This document shows, piece after piece, positions 21,801-28,960 of a DNA stretch of 28,960 nt; the first letter of the stretch is position 1, and the number at the start of each line of letters is the position of its first letter. The stretch is from Priapulus caudatus (lineage: Eukaryota; Priapulida; Priapulimorpha; Priapulimorphida; Priapulidae): NCBI RefSeq assembly GCF_000485595.1, contig NW_014578107.1, positions 31,661 through 60,620 of the forward strand, given 5' to 3'. The position numbers and the translations under genes are program-made. The notes beneath the pieces are model-generated. The model ran no database searches and was not told where the DNA came from. It worked only from the letters and a program-made list of their open reading frames with translations.

Positions 21801-24800
21801 GGTGGGCCGTAGGCGTGTCGTCGGCACGGTTAGTGCGACGCCAATGTCGCGTGCTTGCGTTGAGATGCGGTGCGTTGCGGGTGCACGTTTGACAGCGTGC
21901 AGTGGGGCATTGCGTGTGCGTGAGCAGGGCGCGGGGGTCGGGCGGGGCGTGTGCACGTACGACGTGCGTGCATGGGTTGGTGCGATGGCGGTGTGCAGCG
22001 TACACGTGGGCCCGCCCTGCAATGAAGTTGTGCGGTTGTGGCCGGTTGCGTGCGGTAGCACGTTGCGTGGGGGTGTACGTTATCACGTGAGGCGGACGTG
22101 CGATATGGTTGTAGTCGAACAATATCACGCCATCTGCTTAGCTGCCACCAACCGTTAACTGCCGATGTCGCATATGACGTCAATGGTATTCTCACATGAA
22201 CACTCCTATAGATCGAGGTCTATATAACCATGACGCGTTACTCTGTTTAAAGAGGTTCTTAACAAGTAGTTGATTATGAAGCTTATACGAACTCGACAAC
22301 CGATAGATACTCGATAAAAGAAGTCATACACATAGGATTTGAGTTGAAATGACCACAACAAGCTAGAAGCATAATTGTCCGGTGGTAACAGACTATTGAT
22401 ATCACATATCGTCCAGGGAAGGAGTACAAGTCTCCAATGCCTACTGTACAAAAAATTAACTTACAGCATGTCCCCAAAATCACCCGTAAGCATATCAATA
22501 TCCATTTTATATAGTGTCTATAATGGCTTATGAGGCCTACAACCTAAATTAGAGAGGACAAATTATTATAACCTGCATTAGTTACAACAAGTTTAGTCGA
22601 CTAATTGGAAAAGTCACTCTTCTTGAGACACGTTCTGCCGTGGGGTCGGGCGAGAGGGACTATCGGACCTGTGTATCGTTCCCTATCAATCTCCGCCGAA
22701 TGCGTGACACGGTTTGAAAAGAAAAAGGGTGTTTCGCGGACCTGAGGTTTCCGTTTGGAGTTGGTCCGGGTAAACTTCACGTCTCTTGTCTCACGCAAGT
22801 TTGAAGTTCCACAGCACAGAATCAGTACCACAATCAATTAATCTACTACTTTGCTCCCATGACCCGAAGACACCTTAACTAATAATTCTTTGCATTGGAT
22901 TCCTGGCAACTCTATGATCCCTCATTTGTACGTAAGGACATAAGTGCGTACACCAACAACAAAATGGCCCCCCAGTGAAGCGTCTGCGGTGCCATGACTC
23001 TAGAAACTGTAGTAGCAAAGCATCAGCGGACAAATGATTTGGCGCGTGTGCACTGTAAAGTGTGTTAACCGGCGTGAGCTATTCTTTTGTAATTATATTT
23101 GCTGATGCTCGTTTGTTCTGCTGCCAACCAAGGCAGTTGCTACAAATAGAAGAATTGTTGGGAGTTATTGTTAAATTTGTGTCAGTACCAATCACAATCA
23201 TGGACACCTTATATGTAGTGATAGTTTTGAACAACGCCCTAGCTATTGTTAGTGAACTTCACTGTGTGGTCTGCATCTTGCTCGAGGATATAATATGCCG
23301 TGCTGACCTTTATCACGGTCTGTGCGAAACTCTAGAAAATCTACTACTCTCGTACTTGAATCTCTCCAATTGAATTCTTGAATTTAAATTGAATTTTTAA
23401 CTGAATTGAAGTTCTTGTGCTACCGCTACCGTTTGTTACTTTCAGTCCATGAATCCTGCCCTGCTTCGTCTGCTTGTTCTGACGCTGGTTAATCTCTGAT
23501 TGGTGATGTGAGTTGTTTGTGCACAGTGGGTATGCGTGCGTGCGGTGTGGTTGTGTGTTGTAGATGAGTATTTGAACGTTTTTCGTATGGAATTATTAGG
23601 CAATGTACATGATATAATTTAGACACATTGGAATTTAATTCGTAGTAAATTGCTTATTATTTTAGTCATGTAGTTTAGTCTATGTTTAGTTTATGTAGTT
23701 TTAAAAATGATATTATTTTATGATTGAGACGGCCCAAGTGCCTATGCCACTGAGAAACGTCTGATCTTTTCTTCAGCTTTAAACCATGTACTTGCTGCTG
23801 GTGTACGAGGATCAATTCTAGTTCAAATTTAAGATTTGTTTGTCTGCTGTCCCATTCTAGTACCTTTTCTGTCCTCTCTAGTCAATGGTAAAAGTGAAGC
23901 GTTCTATTGTAATCCGCAATCTTGATCTTTTTTTTTCATAACAGTCGTTTCGACTGTAGAAAATATTCTAAGTGTTTTTATTAACATATCTATTTTTAAT
24001 TATTTGCTAAACAGAGAGAGATGGAGACAGGAAGAGGGAGATAGATAATTTTATTACATGTAGAGAATGAGAGAGCCAGGGCCGATATTGTTGCTCATGA
24101 GTCTTGTACTCGAGTTGATTATTGCAATAATCAACTCGAGTACACGACTCATGAGCATAAAAACTTTTTATCGAAAATGTAATTCGTTATTTATTTACCA
24201 TTATTTATAATAATGGCCCCAGTGTCTGTGTATTTGAAAGCATGAAGCTCTTGCACGACTATTCTGGGTGGCGTGGTCAGTTAGCATTTTTGCAAGCTGG
24301 GTCGAACCCCAGTGACATTTACTGTTATGATTTCTAATTCCATTTACATATCTATATTCATGCAATGCATTAATGCAACTTTCAAGCACTGCAATACTTC
24401 TATTTTTATGTTATGTTGTGATTTAGATTAATACCTTGTGGGTGACCTACCTTTGCCTTATCAATATTTATGCCTCATTGTGTTGACACCAGGTAACATG
24501 ACAAGTCCTAAACTGGCACCAGTCTCATTATGTCATTGGTATATATACTATTGGTCTATGCTCTGCCAGAGGCACCATTAGTTGTAGGTGATATCTTTGT
24601 AGACAGGGTTAATTTATTCGAATTAAAGAGAACCAGAAATGGACGCAAATGATAGTATAAATGCATTCTCAAAATTCCGGATGAGGTTCTCTTCTTAATG
24701 CTCCTGTGTATGGTTTGCTGTACAACTGGTTGGTGTGGATACTGCCCCGAGTTCCTGTGGGTACGACTTCCTGCGTGACACACATTACACTTTTGCGATT

Positions 24801-27332
24801 TGCTCGTAATCGTGAATAAACTGTAGACACTGTAAACTTACAGCTTTTCAACAAATAAAGACTTAATTATATATATAATACTCTATTTCTGTTTTTCATA
24901 TCCGTGTTAATGCAAATTGAATGTGAGTGATATCCTCAGAATGGTAGAGGGCAACTCGCAATCTTTGCTGTAGTTAGTAGATGTAGATATAGCCCCAAGT
25001 TTATACGTTTCATGTTTGCATATTTGCTAGCACAAATAACCATACTTGCTTCTATAACCAAGAAGGCAATAACATTTTGAACCCACACGGTGGCCCTACT
25101 GTTGCCCTGAACTTTGATTTTTGTACCTTGTTATATATCCCGTCGTGTTTTTACCCTCTGGCATACCTGTTAATCATTTTGTTATTCCCTTTGTTATTAT
25201 TTGTTATACCATGGTTACCAACACAGAGAACACACACCCGCGACATAGATAGAATAATGAAATGAAACGGAGTTGGCTTGTGCTGAGTTCCTTTTTCGCT
25301 CCTCTACAGGGCTGTATTGGATTGTGTGAGAGGAACCAACAAGGAGTTTCACACAGCTTGGCACACCATGCTACCACCTCTATTACAATAAGATATTGCA
25401 GCTGTTGTTAGGTGTTACTTATGGCGATTGTTATATTTGTGACAGTTAACGTAAAGTCAGTCTAATTGTGTTATTATGTATTCCAGGGCTATCATGAGCT
25501 ATGAACCAAATTCAAACATTCTGAAAGTTGTTTCCACTGGAGGTGAGTGCATAATGTTAAAATTAAAGCAAATATTCAGCTCTGAGAATAAGAATATAAG
25601 AAGCAATATGAGAAGGAGAGGCTGAAGAAGAGGATCGAGGAATGCTGTTGTAATTCAGTGTAAACACCAATTTCCCACACTACGGTTACCCTGACTTGGT
25701 AGAGGCACTAGTGTACCTATTTACAGATGTACAGGGTGCGAAATTAACGGGCGTCCGGAGTCAAATACTCCCTTTATTACGTCGACCCCTGCATTTTGAC
25801 ATATGCAGGAGTCCGTGTGACTCCCTGAAAATCTGCCACTAACATAGTTCGTTCAAGAGCACAGCCTCGCGGAATTACCAATATTTTTCAGTAAAAGTCC
25901 AAAGAAAATTTGGCAGACGTGCAACCGTATGAATCTTAAAAATAAGCACATGTGTTAGTGTTAATATTGTAGTCACGTTATGCACATATCTTTAATTTTG
26001 AACTTCAGACTGCGGACTCCCTCATTGTGCTGCGGACTCCCTCCTTTTGAGGGTAGGGAGTCCGTTGGACTCCCGTGTTCAAAAGTTAATTTCTACCCCT
26101 GGATGTAGTACTTTAAATTTAATCTAATTGTTTATGTGACCTAAAACTATATCATGAGTAAAACCTTCTTGCTTTTGCAGAAGATGGTCTGGAGGAGATG
26201 ATAGATGATTTGAATAGTGGGAAGATTATGTATGCCTACTGCAAAGTTGAAGATTCACATACAACATTGAATAAATTTGTGCTCATAAACTGGGTATGTT
26301 TCATCTGTTTCGTTATAGTTTATTCAAGTATTGTGTACAAACATGTATCATTTATGTTGTGGCGAATTAAAGGGTGCGAAATTAACGGGAGTCAGGAGTC
26401 AAATACTCCCTGATTTACTGTCGGACTCCCTGATTTGACATATGCAGGAGTCCGTGTGACTCCCTGGAAATTCTGCCATACTAACTAGTTCAGTTCCGGA
26501 GCACGGCCTCGCGGAATTACTGTATTTTTTTCAGCTAATGTCCAAAGAAAATTTGGCAGACATGCAACTGCATGAATCTTAAAAATAAGCACATGCGTTA
26601 ACTTATTGTTAATATCTTTAATTTTGAACCTCAGACTGCGGACTCCCTCATTTTGCTGCGGACTCCCTCATTTTGCTGCGGACACCCTCATTTTGCTGCG
26701 GACTCCCTCTTTTGCCTGCGGACTCCCTCATTTTGCTGCGGACTCCCTCTTTTTGGGGGTAGGGAGTTCGTTGGACTCTCTTGTTCAAAAGTCAATTTCT
26801 ACCCCTGAATTAACAGTAGGAGAATCTGGGTACCTAAATATACTGTGCAGATGGAAAGACTCATGTGATGATCATCACCTAAACATTTGAAGGCAGCATA
26901 TCAAAGTTTGCTTTTGCATAGTTATTAAACAAACTTTAAAAGTTATGACAGTTCATAGGATAAATCACGTACCACTACTGGTTCAGCAAAATGTTAACAT
27001 ATATTATTGTATAACGATGATTTCCCCCCCCCCAATTACATTATGCACATTCCTATAGACATGTGGGTTTACTGCTTACAAAAAGTGCATAAATACTTTA
27101 AATAGTGTAAAAAACATTGAAAGATGGTAAAAATTATGTTGTTTCTAGTTACCATAGGGGTGCCTCGGCTATTTAAGCTCATGTACTGTTGTTGTTTATT
27201 TTATTGTACATAATTGTTGTTGTTGTTTTGGTGGTTGCAGCAGTGGTGGTGTTGTCGATGTCGATTTTGTTGTTGTTCATTGTGGTTCTTTGATGCTGTT
27301 CTTGTTGATGCTGCTGCTGCTGTTGTTGTTGT

Positions 27333-27373
<41 letters not shown>

Positions 27374-27540
27374 TTGTTGTTGTTGTTGTTGCTGCTGTCT
27401 TAGGAAAAGTTGTTGTGGTAAAGTGTAAGTGTAGTGTTGATTTGATCATGTTTGGCTGTTCACAGCAAGGAGAGGGTGCACCAATCGCACGCAAGGGTAC
27501 CTGCGCGAGCCATCTCAGAGATGTCACAAATCTATTTCAC
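9731..27540 (+). CDS. DBNL: Drebrin-like protein (DBNL/Abp1 family), exons 1-4 encoding most of the ADF-H domain; 3' part beyond window
   Basis: Drebrin-like proteins bind F-actin through an N-terminal ADF-homology domain and link actin to endocytosis through a C-terminal SH3 domain. Exons are 9731-9813, 25487-25542, 26181-26293 and 27466-27540, joined by GT-AG introns in phases 2, 1 and 0. The total is 327 nt, 109 codons, without a stop. Recognised strings in family order are [44 protein letters not shown] and [10 protein letters not shown], which align with the vertebrate DBNL ADF-H domain (about residues 2-133). The start ATG has A at -3 and G at +4. The last exon ends in a GTAAGT donor. 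No next exon was found by eye before the window ends, so the remaining ADF-H domain, linker and SH3 domain lie to the right. Intron 1 is 15,673 bp and contains a broken antisense copy of exons 2-4. Invertebrates usually have one gene for drebrin and drebrin-like, so the symbol is by family. Confidence 0.9.
10325..10480. repeat. (CAA/CAG)n tract, left arm
   Basis: An interrupted CAA, CAG and AAC triplet run. It mirrors the (GTT)n tract at 27214-27400 but is shorter and more interrupted. Confidence 0.8.
10859..11211 (-). mobile_element. Antisense counterpart of MITE copy 2 in left arm
   Basis: It begins CAGGGTAAAATTGAC and ends near ATTCGCACCT. It was carried along by the inverted duplication and not inserted independently, because its position relative to exons 3' and 4' mirrors the right arm. 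Confidence 0.7.
11482..11847 (-). mobile_element. Antisense counterpart of MITE copy 1 in left arm
   Basis: It runs from CAGGCTAGAAC to TTCGCACCCTG between exon 3' and exon 2'. The length of 366 bp is close to the 370 bp of the right-arm copy. Confidence 0.7.
13424..13482. repeat. Decayed palindrome in left arm
   Basis: Counterpart of the 64-bp palindrome at 24093, with TACTCGAGTTGATTATG and CATAATCAACTCGA still pairing around a short centre. Confidence 0.8.
13578..14934. other. DBNL intron 1, AT-rich unclassified segment
   Basis: AT-rich, with several TATATA hairpins (about 14245-14275 and 14445-14475). Nothing coding was recognised. Confidence 0.5.
14935..15079. repeat. (GA)n-rich microsatellite
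   Basis: An almost uninterrupted purine tract of GAGA with AGAA and GAGC interruptions, in DBNL intron 1. The apparent charged ORF across it (RERE-type peptide) is a by-product of the repeat. Confidence 0.9.
15110..16580. other. DBNL intron 1, unclassified segment before the gap
   Basis: Mixed composition, with open frames of up to 129 codons that show no domain, splice pattern or repeat identity. Nothing supportable was found. Confidence 0.5.
16581..16605. other. Assembly gap (25 N)
   Basis: This run of N separates two contigs within DBNL intron 1. The two arms of the large inverted repeat are on opposite sides of it. The 17-mer CCTACTCTTTGTTGGTT occurs just before the gap (16553-16573 region), and nearly the same string occurs at about 14330. 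Confidence 0.98.
16606..18373. other. DBNL intron 1, unclassified segment after the gap
   Basis: The base composition turns G+C-richer from about 16900 onward. Open frames of about 97 and 119 codons overlap on opposite strands at 16959-17501. Neither is recognised. It may be a decayed transposon, but no termini were found. Confidence 0.4.
18374..18884. repeat. GC-rich foldback: 175-bp inverted repeat with 161-bp loop
   Basis: 18374-18550 is the reverse complement of 18712-18884. Shared blocks are ATCCTGAGCGCTG, GGGGATGTTCAAG, TATTGAAG, CAGTGGAGACGT and GTCAGCGGATG, interrupted by mismatches and short indels. The loop (18551-18711) is AT-rich and non-repeated. The structure resembles a foldback transposon or a long-hairpin element. 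No transposase and no clear target-site duplication were seen. Confidence 0.75.
19028..19232 (+). mobile_element. Small CAGGGGCGTAGCCA-ended DNA transposon (205 bp)
   Basis: The right end GCTACGCCCCTG is the inverse of the CA..GGCGTAGCCA left end. It has hAT-like ends and no coding capacity. A partial copy of the family starts at 28905. Target-site duplications are not clear. Confidence 0.6.
19187..19952 (-). repeat. Left copy of second inverted repeat (B')
   Basis: The reverse complement matches 28262-28960 over about 700 bp. Shared strings include CGGAG...GTTGTATATTGTTTTG, CAAACTATAATAT, CTGAAGTTCTGCCACTTAC and TGATGCGTGCATACACTG. The match includes the end of a small CAGGGGCGTAG transposon. 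This left copy is the longer one, and the right copy has many short deletions. Its nature (transposon or segmental duplicate) is unknown. No coding potential was recognised. Confidence 0.85.
20640..22110. repeat. CpG- and GT-rich ACGTG-motif tract
   Basis: About 1.5 kb of G+C-rich sequence built from irregular GCGTG, ACGTG, GTGCG and TGCAC words with many alternating purine-pyrimidine runs. At least eight CACGTG hexamers occur. Both strands stay open over hundreds of bases because stop codons are rare in such sequence, which explains overlapping ORFs up to 251 codons. They have no recognisable domain and no exon structure. It is a degenerate simple-repeat or minisatellite region, or possibly a CpG island. 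Confidence 0.6.
22160..24004. other. DBNL intron 1, unclassified segment
   Basis: Ordinary AT-rich sequence. A plus-strand frame at 23062-23373 (103 codons, hydrophobic) is not recognised, and no promoter or splice context supports it. Confidence 0.4.
24093..24156. repeat. 64-bp near-perfect palindrome at the inner end of arm A
   Basis: GCTCATGAGTC..GTACTCGAGTTGATTATTG is followed directly by its reverse complement, with one mismatched pair and no loop (centre between 24124 and 24125). A decayed copy lies at 13424-13482 in the left arm. Such a DNA palindrome can extrude as a cruciform. Confidence 0.9.
24264..24323 (+). other. tRNA-like patch (possible SINE remnant)
   Basis: GTGGTCAGTTAGCATT followed by CTGGGTCGAACCCCAGT resembles a tRNA D-arm region and a T-arm with a Pol III B box (GGTTCGAACCC lacking one T). 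The mirrored copy at about 13258-13310 has CACTGGGTTCGACCCAGT. No complete cloverleaf can be drawn, so a tRNA-derived SINE fragment is only a suggestion. Confidence 0.3.
25487..25542 (+). CDS. DBNL: DBNL exon 2
   Basis: A 56-nt exon: (W)[18 protein letters not shown]. The acceptor is TATTCCAG. The donor is GTGAGT (phase 1), and the split Glu is completed by AA of exon 3. It corresponds to WALFTYEGNSN in vertebrate DBNL. A decayed antisense copy lies at 12037-12090. Confidence 0.88.
25732..26101 (+). mobile_element. hAT-like MITE, copy 1 (370 bp)
   Basis: The element starts CAGGGTGCGAAATTAAC and ends as the inverse of CAGGGGTAGAAATTAAC, giving imperfect terminal inverted repeats of about 17 bp. 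GATGTA flanks both ends (25726-25731 and 26102-26107), a probable target-site duplication. It is rich in GGAGTC/GACTCC. It is nonautonomous, with no transposase. CAGGG ends suggest the hAT superfamily, although hAT usually makes 8-bp duplications. Confidence 0.7.
26181..26293 (+). CDS. DBNL: DBNL exon 3
   Basis: [24 protein letters not shown] and NKFVLINW, the core of the ADF-H fold. The acceptor is TTTTGCAG and the donor GTATGT at phase 0. A decayed antisense copy lies at 11290-11403. Confidence 0.93.
26371..26807 (+). mobile_element. hAT-like MITE, copy 2 (437 bp) with expanded internal minisatellite
   Basis: Same family and orientation as the copy at 25732, 270 bp away and just downstream of DBNL exon 3. 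It starts AGGGTGCGAAATTAAC and ends TCTACCCCTG, with AATTAA on both sides (26365-26370 and 26808-26813). It is longer because the internal GGACTCCCTC unit is repeated six times. Confidence 0.7.
26637..26756 (+). repeat. 20-bp minisatellite inside the MITE
   Basis: Six tandem units of TGCGGACTCCCTCATTTTGC, with single changes in units 3, 4 and 6. The sister MITE at 25732 has two units and the antisense copy in the left arm about three, so the unit number is variable. Confidence 0.85.
27214..27400. repeat. (GTT/GCT)n tract upstream of DBNL exon 4
   Basis: A triplet repeat of GTT with GCT blocks, densest at 27297-27400. It ends about 65 bp before the exon 4 acceptor, so it supplies much of the pyrimidine-poor upstream intron. 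The long Val/Ala or Thr ORFs across it are repeat artefacts. Confidence 0.85.
27466..27540 (+). CDS. DBNL: DBNL exon 4
   Basis: [20 protein letters not shown] then TNLFH. The acceptor is GTTCACAG and the donor GTAAGT at phase 0. It matches the vertebrate GEG...RKGACASHV block. A (GTT)n tract lies just upstream, between this exon and the usual branch-site region. A decayed antisense copy lies at 10187-10254. Confidence 0.9.
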
Positions 27541-27636
27541 GTAAGTGATCAACTGCTCTCTTTCTTGTGTGGTGAAATATGTAAATATCTTATTAACTTC
27601 TTTTGACTATTTAAAAAAACTTTCATTTATCAGAGT

Positions 27637-28261
27637 TTACAAGTCGTTTCAAGTAAATTTATCGTTTACAAGATATTCCTCATTATGAATCTAGACCTTT
27701 TTTATGAACTCACTAACATCGAAAACACTGAACTGCTGTACATAAAACAATTAAAACAAATTTGCCATTCACAATGTATCAGGAGTCTATCAATTGAAAA
27801 TAAGACTATTGCTAGACTCCTGAATGTATCAGGGAGTGAGTTGTGACATGTGTTGAAAATTGTGTCCCTGTAGTGTTATCAAGTCTATTAGTACTTTTGT
27901 AGTATTTCCTTACTGATAGGTAAGGCTATATATCGTAAGCAATATTTAAATTAATATTTGTATTTTTGTATTTATTTATGCATAAATTCTATTTACAACC
28001 GTTTTAAAGTAATCGTATAGGAAATGTCAAAATCTACATAAATAAGACCTCTGACGTCAGTAATTGATAGTATTTGTCTTTTTATTTTTTTCATAGTAAC
28101 GTATATGACGAGGAATGTAGGTTTTAGCATTAAATAACTTTTATGCAATCATGGGAATTACTGGGAAATAATCAAGAATTCACAATAAAAAGTTTTACTG
28201 ACATTACATGCCAGTAGGTGGCGCAGTATGAATGATAGCTGTAACCACTGTCCACATACTA
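27637..28261. other. DBNL intron 4, unclassified segment
   Basis: Between the end of arm A and the start of repeat B. AT-rich. A CCAGTAGGTGGCGCAG string at 28211-28226 resembles a CTCF site. No exon 5 candidate continuing the ADF-H domain was found. Confidence 0.5.
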
Positions 28262-28960
28262 ACGAATACCACTGAGCTGTATATAATAACATGCCTGTTA
28301 TTTTATGCAGCTTAGTGGCTGTAACTGAGCTGAACAAAGTTTTATGATATAATAATTTGATTTATTATTTGGTGTTCGTTTTTCTCAAAATATTCACTAG
28401 TGAATTGCAGATTTAATTTTTTGCCAAACAAATATAATTTCCTGACTTCATTCTTTTTCAGACAGAAACAAATATATTTACTCATCTGAAAAATCTCTGC
28501 AAACTATAATATCTTTATTGCATGTCATTATCATCCTATTACATTGCACTTTCATCTTTTAAACTGAAGTTCTGCCACTTACAATGTCTGTTCATAATAT
28601 GTGCCTTATTATTATACACCTGACATTATATGCCTGTATATTTATAACGCACCTTCTCTGCCCATTATGGAAAAGAAACAGATAATAGCAAACAGTGCTT
28701 TATCGGAGGTACGCAGTTGTATATTGTTTTGTTCAACCAGAAACGATGTTTTTATTTGTTTTTGAGTGGAACTATGACAACAACAGCTGTAACAGCTCCG
28801 ACTGCCCAAGGCATGAAGCTGTGTATATTGGTTATACATGTTTATTCTTGCCTACGACCAATATGGATGATGCGTGCATACACTGAACTGTATATATACT
28901 AACACAGGGGCGTAGCCAGCCTTTCCAAGAGGGGGGATTCTTTCCAAGAGGGGGGATTCT
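28262..28960 (+). repeat. Right copy of second inverted repeat (B), running off the window
   Basis: This is the counterpart of 19187-19952 in opposite orientation. It lies in DBNL intron 4, downstream of exon 4, so the pair brackets exons 2-4. The match continues to the last base, so its full length is not visible. Confidence 0.85.
28905..28960 (+). mobile_element. Partial copy of the CAGGGGCGTAGCCA element at window edge
   Basis: It starts CAGGGGCGTAGCCAGC, followed by two tandem copies of a 19-bp unit CTTTCCAAGAGGGGGGATT. The copy at 19187-19232 has only one such unit. It is cut by the window end. Confidence 0.65.

Larger units (their letters stand above)
24005..27636 (+). repeat. Right arm of 3.5-kb inverted duplication (arm A), carrying functional DBNL exons 2-4
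   Basis: This arm holds the intact exons, so it is the likely parental copy. It differs from the left arm by more than point changes. The GGACTC minisatellite has six 20-bp units here against about three on the left, and the (GTT)n tract is longer. The spacer between arms is about 10.4 kb (13578-24004) and includes the assembly gap. Confidence 0.9.

Noticed and set aside
21403-22158. Long open frame of 251 codons (and overlapping frames on both strands at 20540-22195)
   Set aside because: Several frames are open at once on both strands in CpG/GT-rich repeat-like sequence. The peptides are Arg/Cys/Val- or His/Thr/Arg-rich with no domain. Openness is explained by base composition.
23062-23373. 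103-codon hydrophobic plus-strand frame
   Set aside because: No domain, no conserved motif, inside an intron. Hydrophobic content alone does not support a gene.
13578-24004. One continuous giant palindrome including the spacer
   Set aside because: By eye, sequences at mirrored positions do not match except for the short foldback at 18374-18884. The GA tract and CpG tract have no mirrored partners.
26637-26756. CRISPR-like regular repeat
   Set aside because: Units are contiguous with no spacers, inside a transposon of an animal genome. It is a minisatellite.
27201-27606. Thr/Ala-rich or Val-rich open frames across the (GTT)n tract
   Set aside because: Triplet repeat translated in different frames. 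The real coding part here is only DBNL exon 4 (27466-27540).
25487-28960. Possible DBNL exon 5 downstream of 27541
   Set aside because: Each AG after a pyrimidine run (for example near 28096, 28310 and 28460) leads quickly to stops or to sequence unlike the rest of the ADF-H domain.

Overview
The window is nuclear DNA from an animal. It holds two conserved spliced animal genes with GT-AG introns, a THAP-domain fragment, MITE-type repeats and long AT-rich introns. Species cannot be named. A marine invertebrate, possibly early-branching, is a guess from the protein divergence and repeat style. A run of 25 Ns (16581-16605) marks an assembly gap.

Layout. Positions 7-9421 on the minus strand carry the first 12 exons of POLR2B, which encodes RPB2, the second-largest subunit of RNA polymerase II. 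This is 600 codons in perfect frame, and the gene runs off the left edge. At 9731 on the plus strand begins a drebrin-like gene (DBNL/Abp1 family, an actin-binding ADF-homology protein). Exon 1 is at 9731-9813, then comes an intron of about 15.7 kb, exons 2-4 are at 25487-27540, and the gene runs off the right edge. The two start codons lie 309 bp apart, head to head, so 9422-9730 is a likely bidirectional promoter.

The main discovery is inside DBNL intron 1. The segment 10084-13577 is a degenerate reverse-complement copy of 24005-27636, which is the segment carrying DBNL exons 2, 3 and 4. The left arm therefore holds broken antisense copies of exons 4, 3 and 2 between exon 1 and the real exons. 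The arms share two hAT-like MITEs, a (CAA/GTT)n tract and a 64-bp palindrome. A second, independent inverted repeat pairs 19187-19952 (intron 1) with 28262-28960 (intron 4, reaching the window edge). It flanks exons 2-4, an arrangement known to favour exon circularisation. A third inverted repeat (18374-18550 / 18712-18884) is a GC-rich foldback.

The rest of intron 1 holds a GA microsatellite, the gap, unclassified sequence, and a 1.5-kb CpG/GT-rich tract full of ACGTG motifs (about 20640-22110). The POLR2B introns hold two MITEs, a THAP-domain fragment, and a 146-bp exact direct repeat flanking exon 10. Differences between the inverted copies are rich in single-base deletions, so an assembly or polishing artefact, or a merged inverted haplotype, must be excluded before any biological reading.
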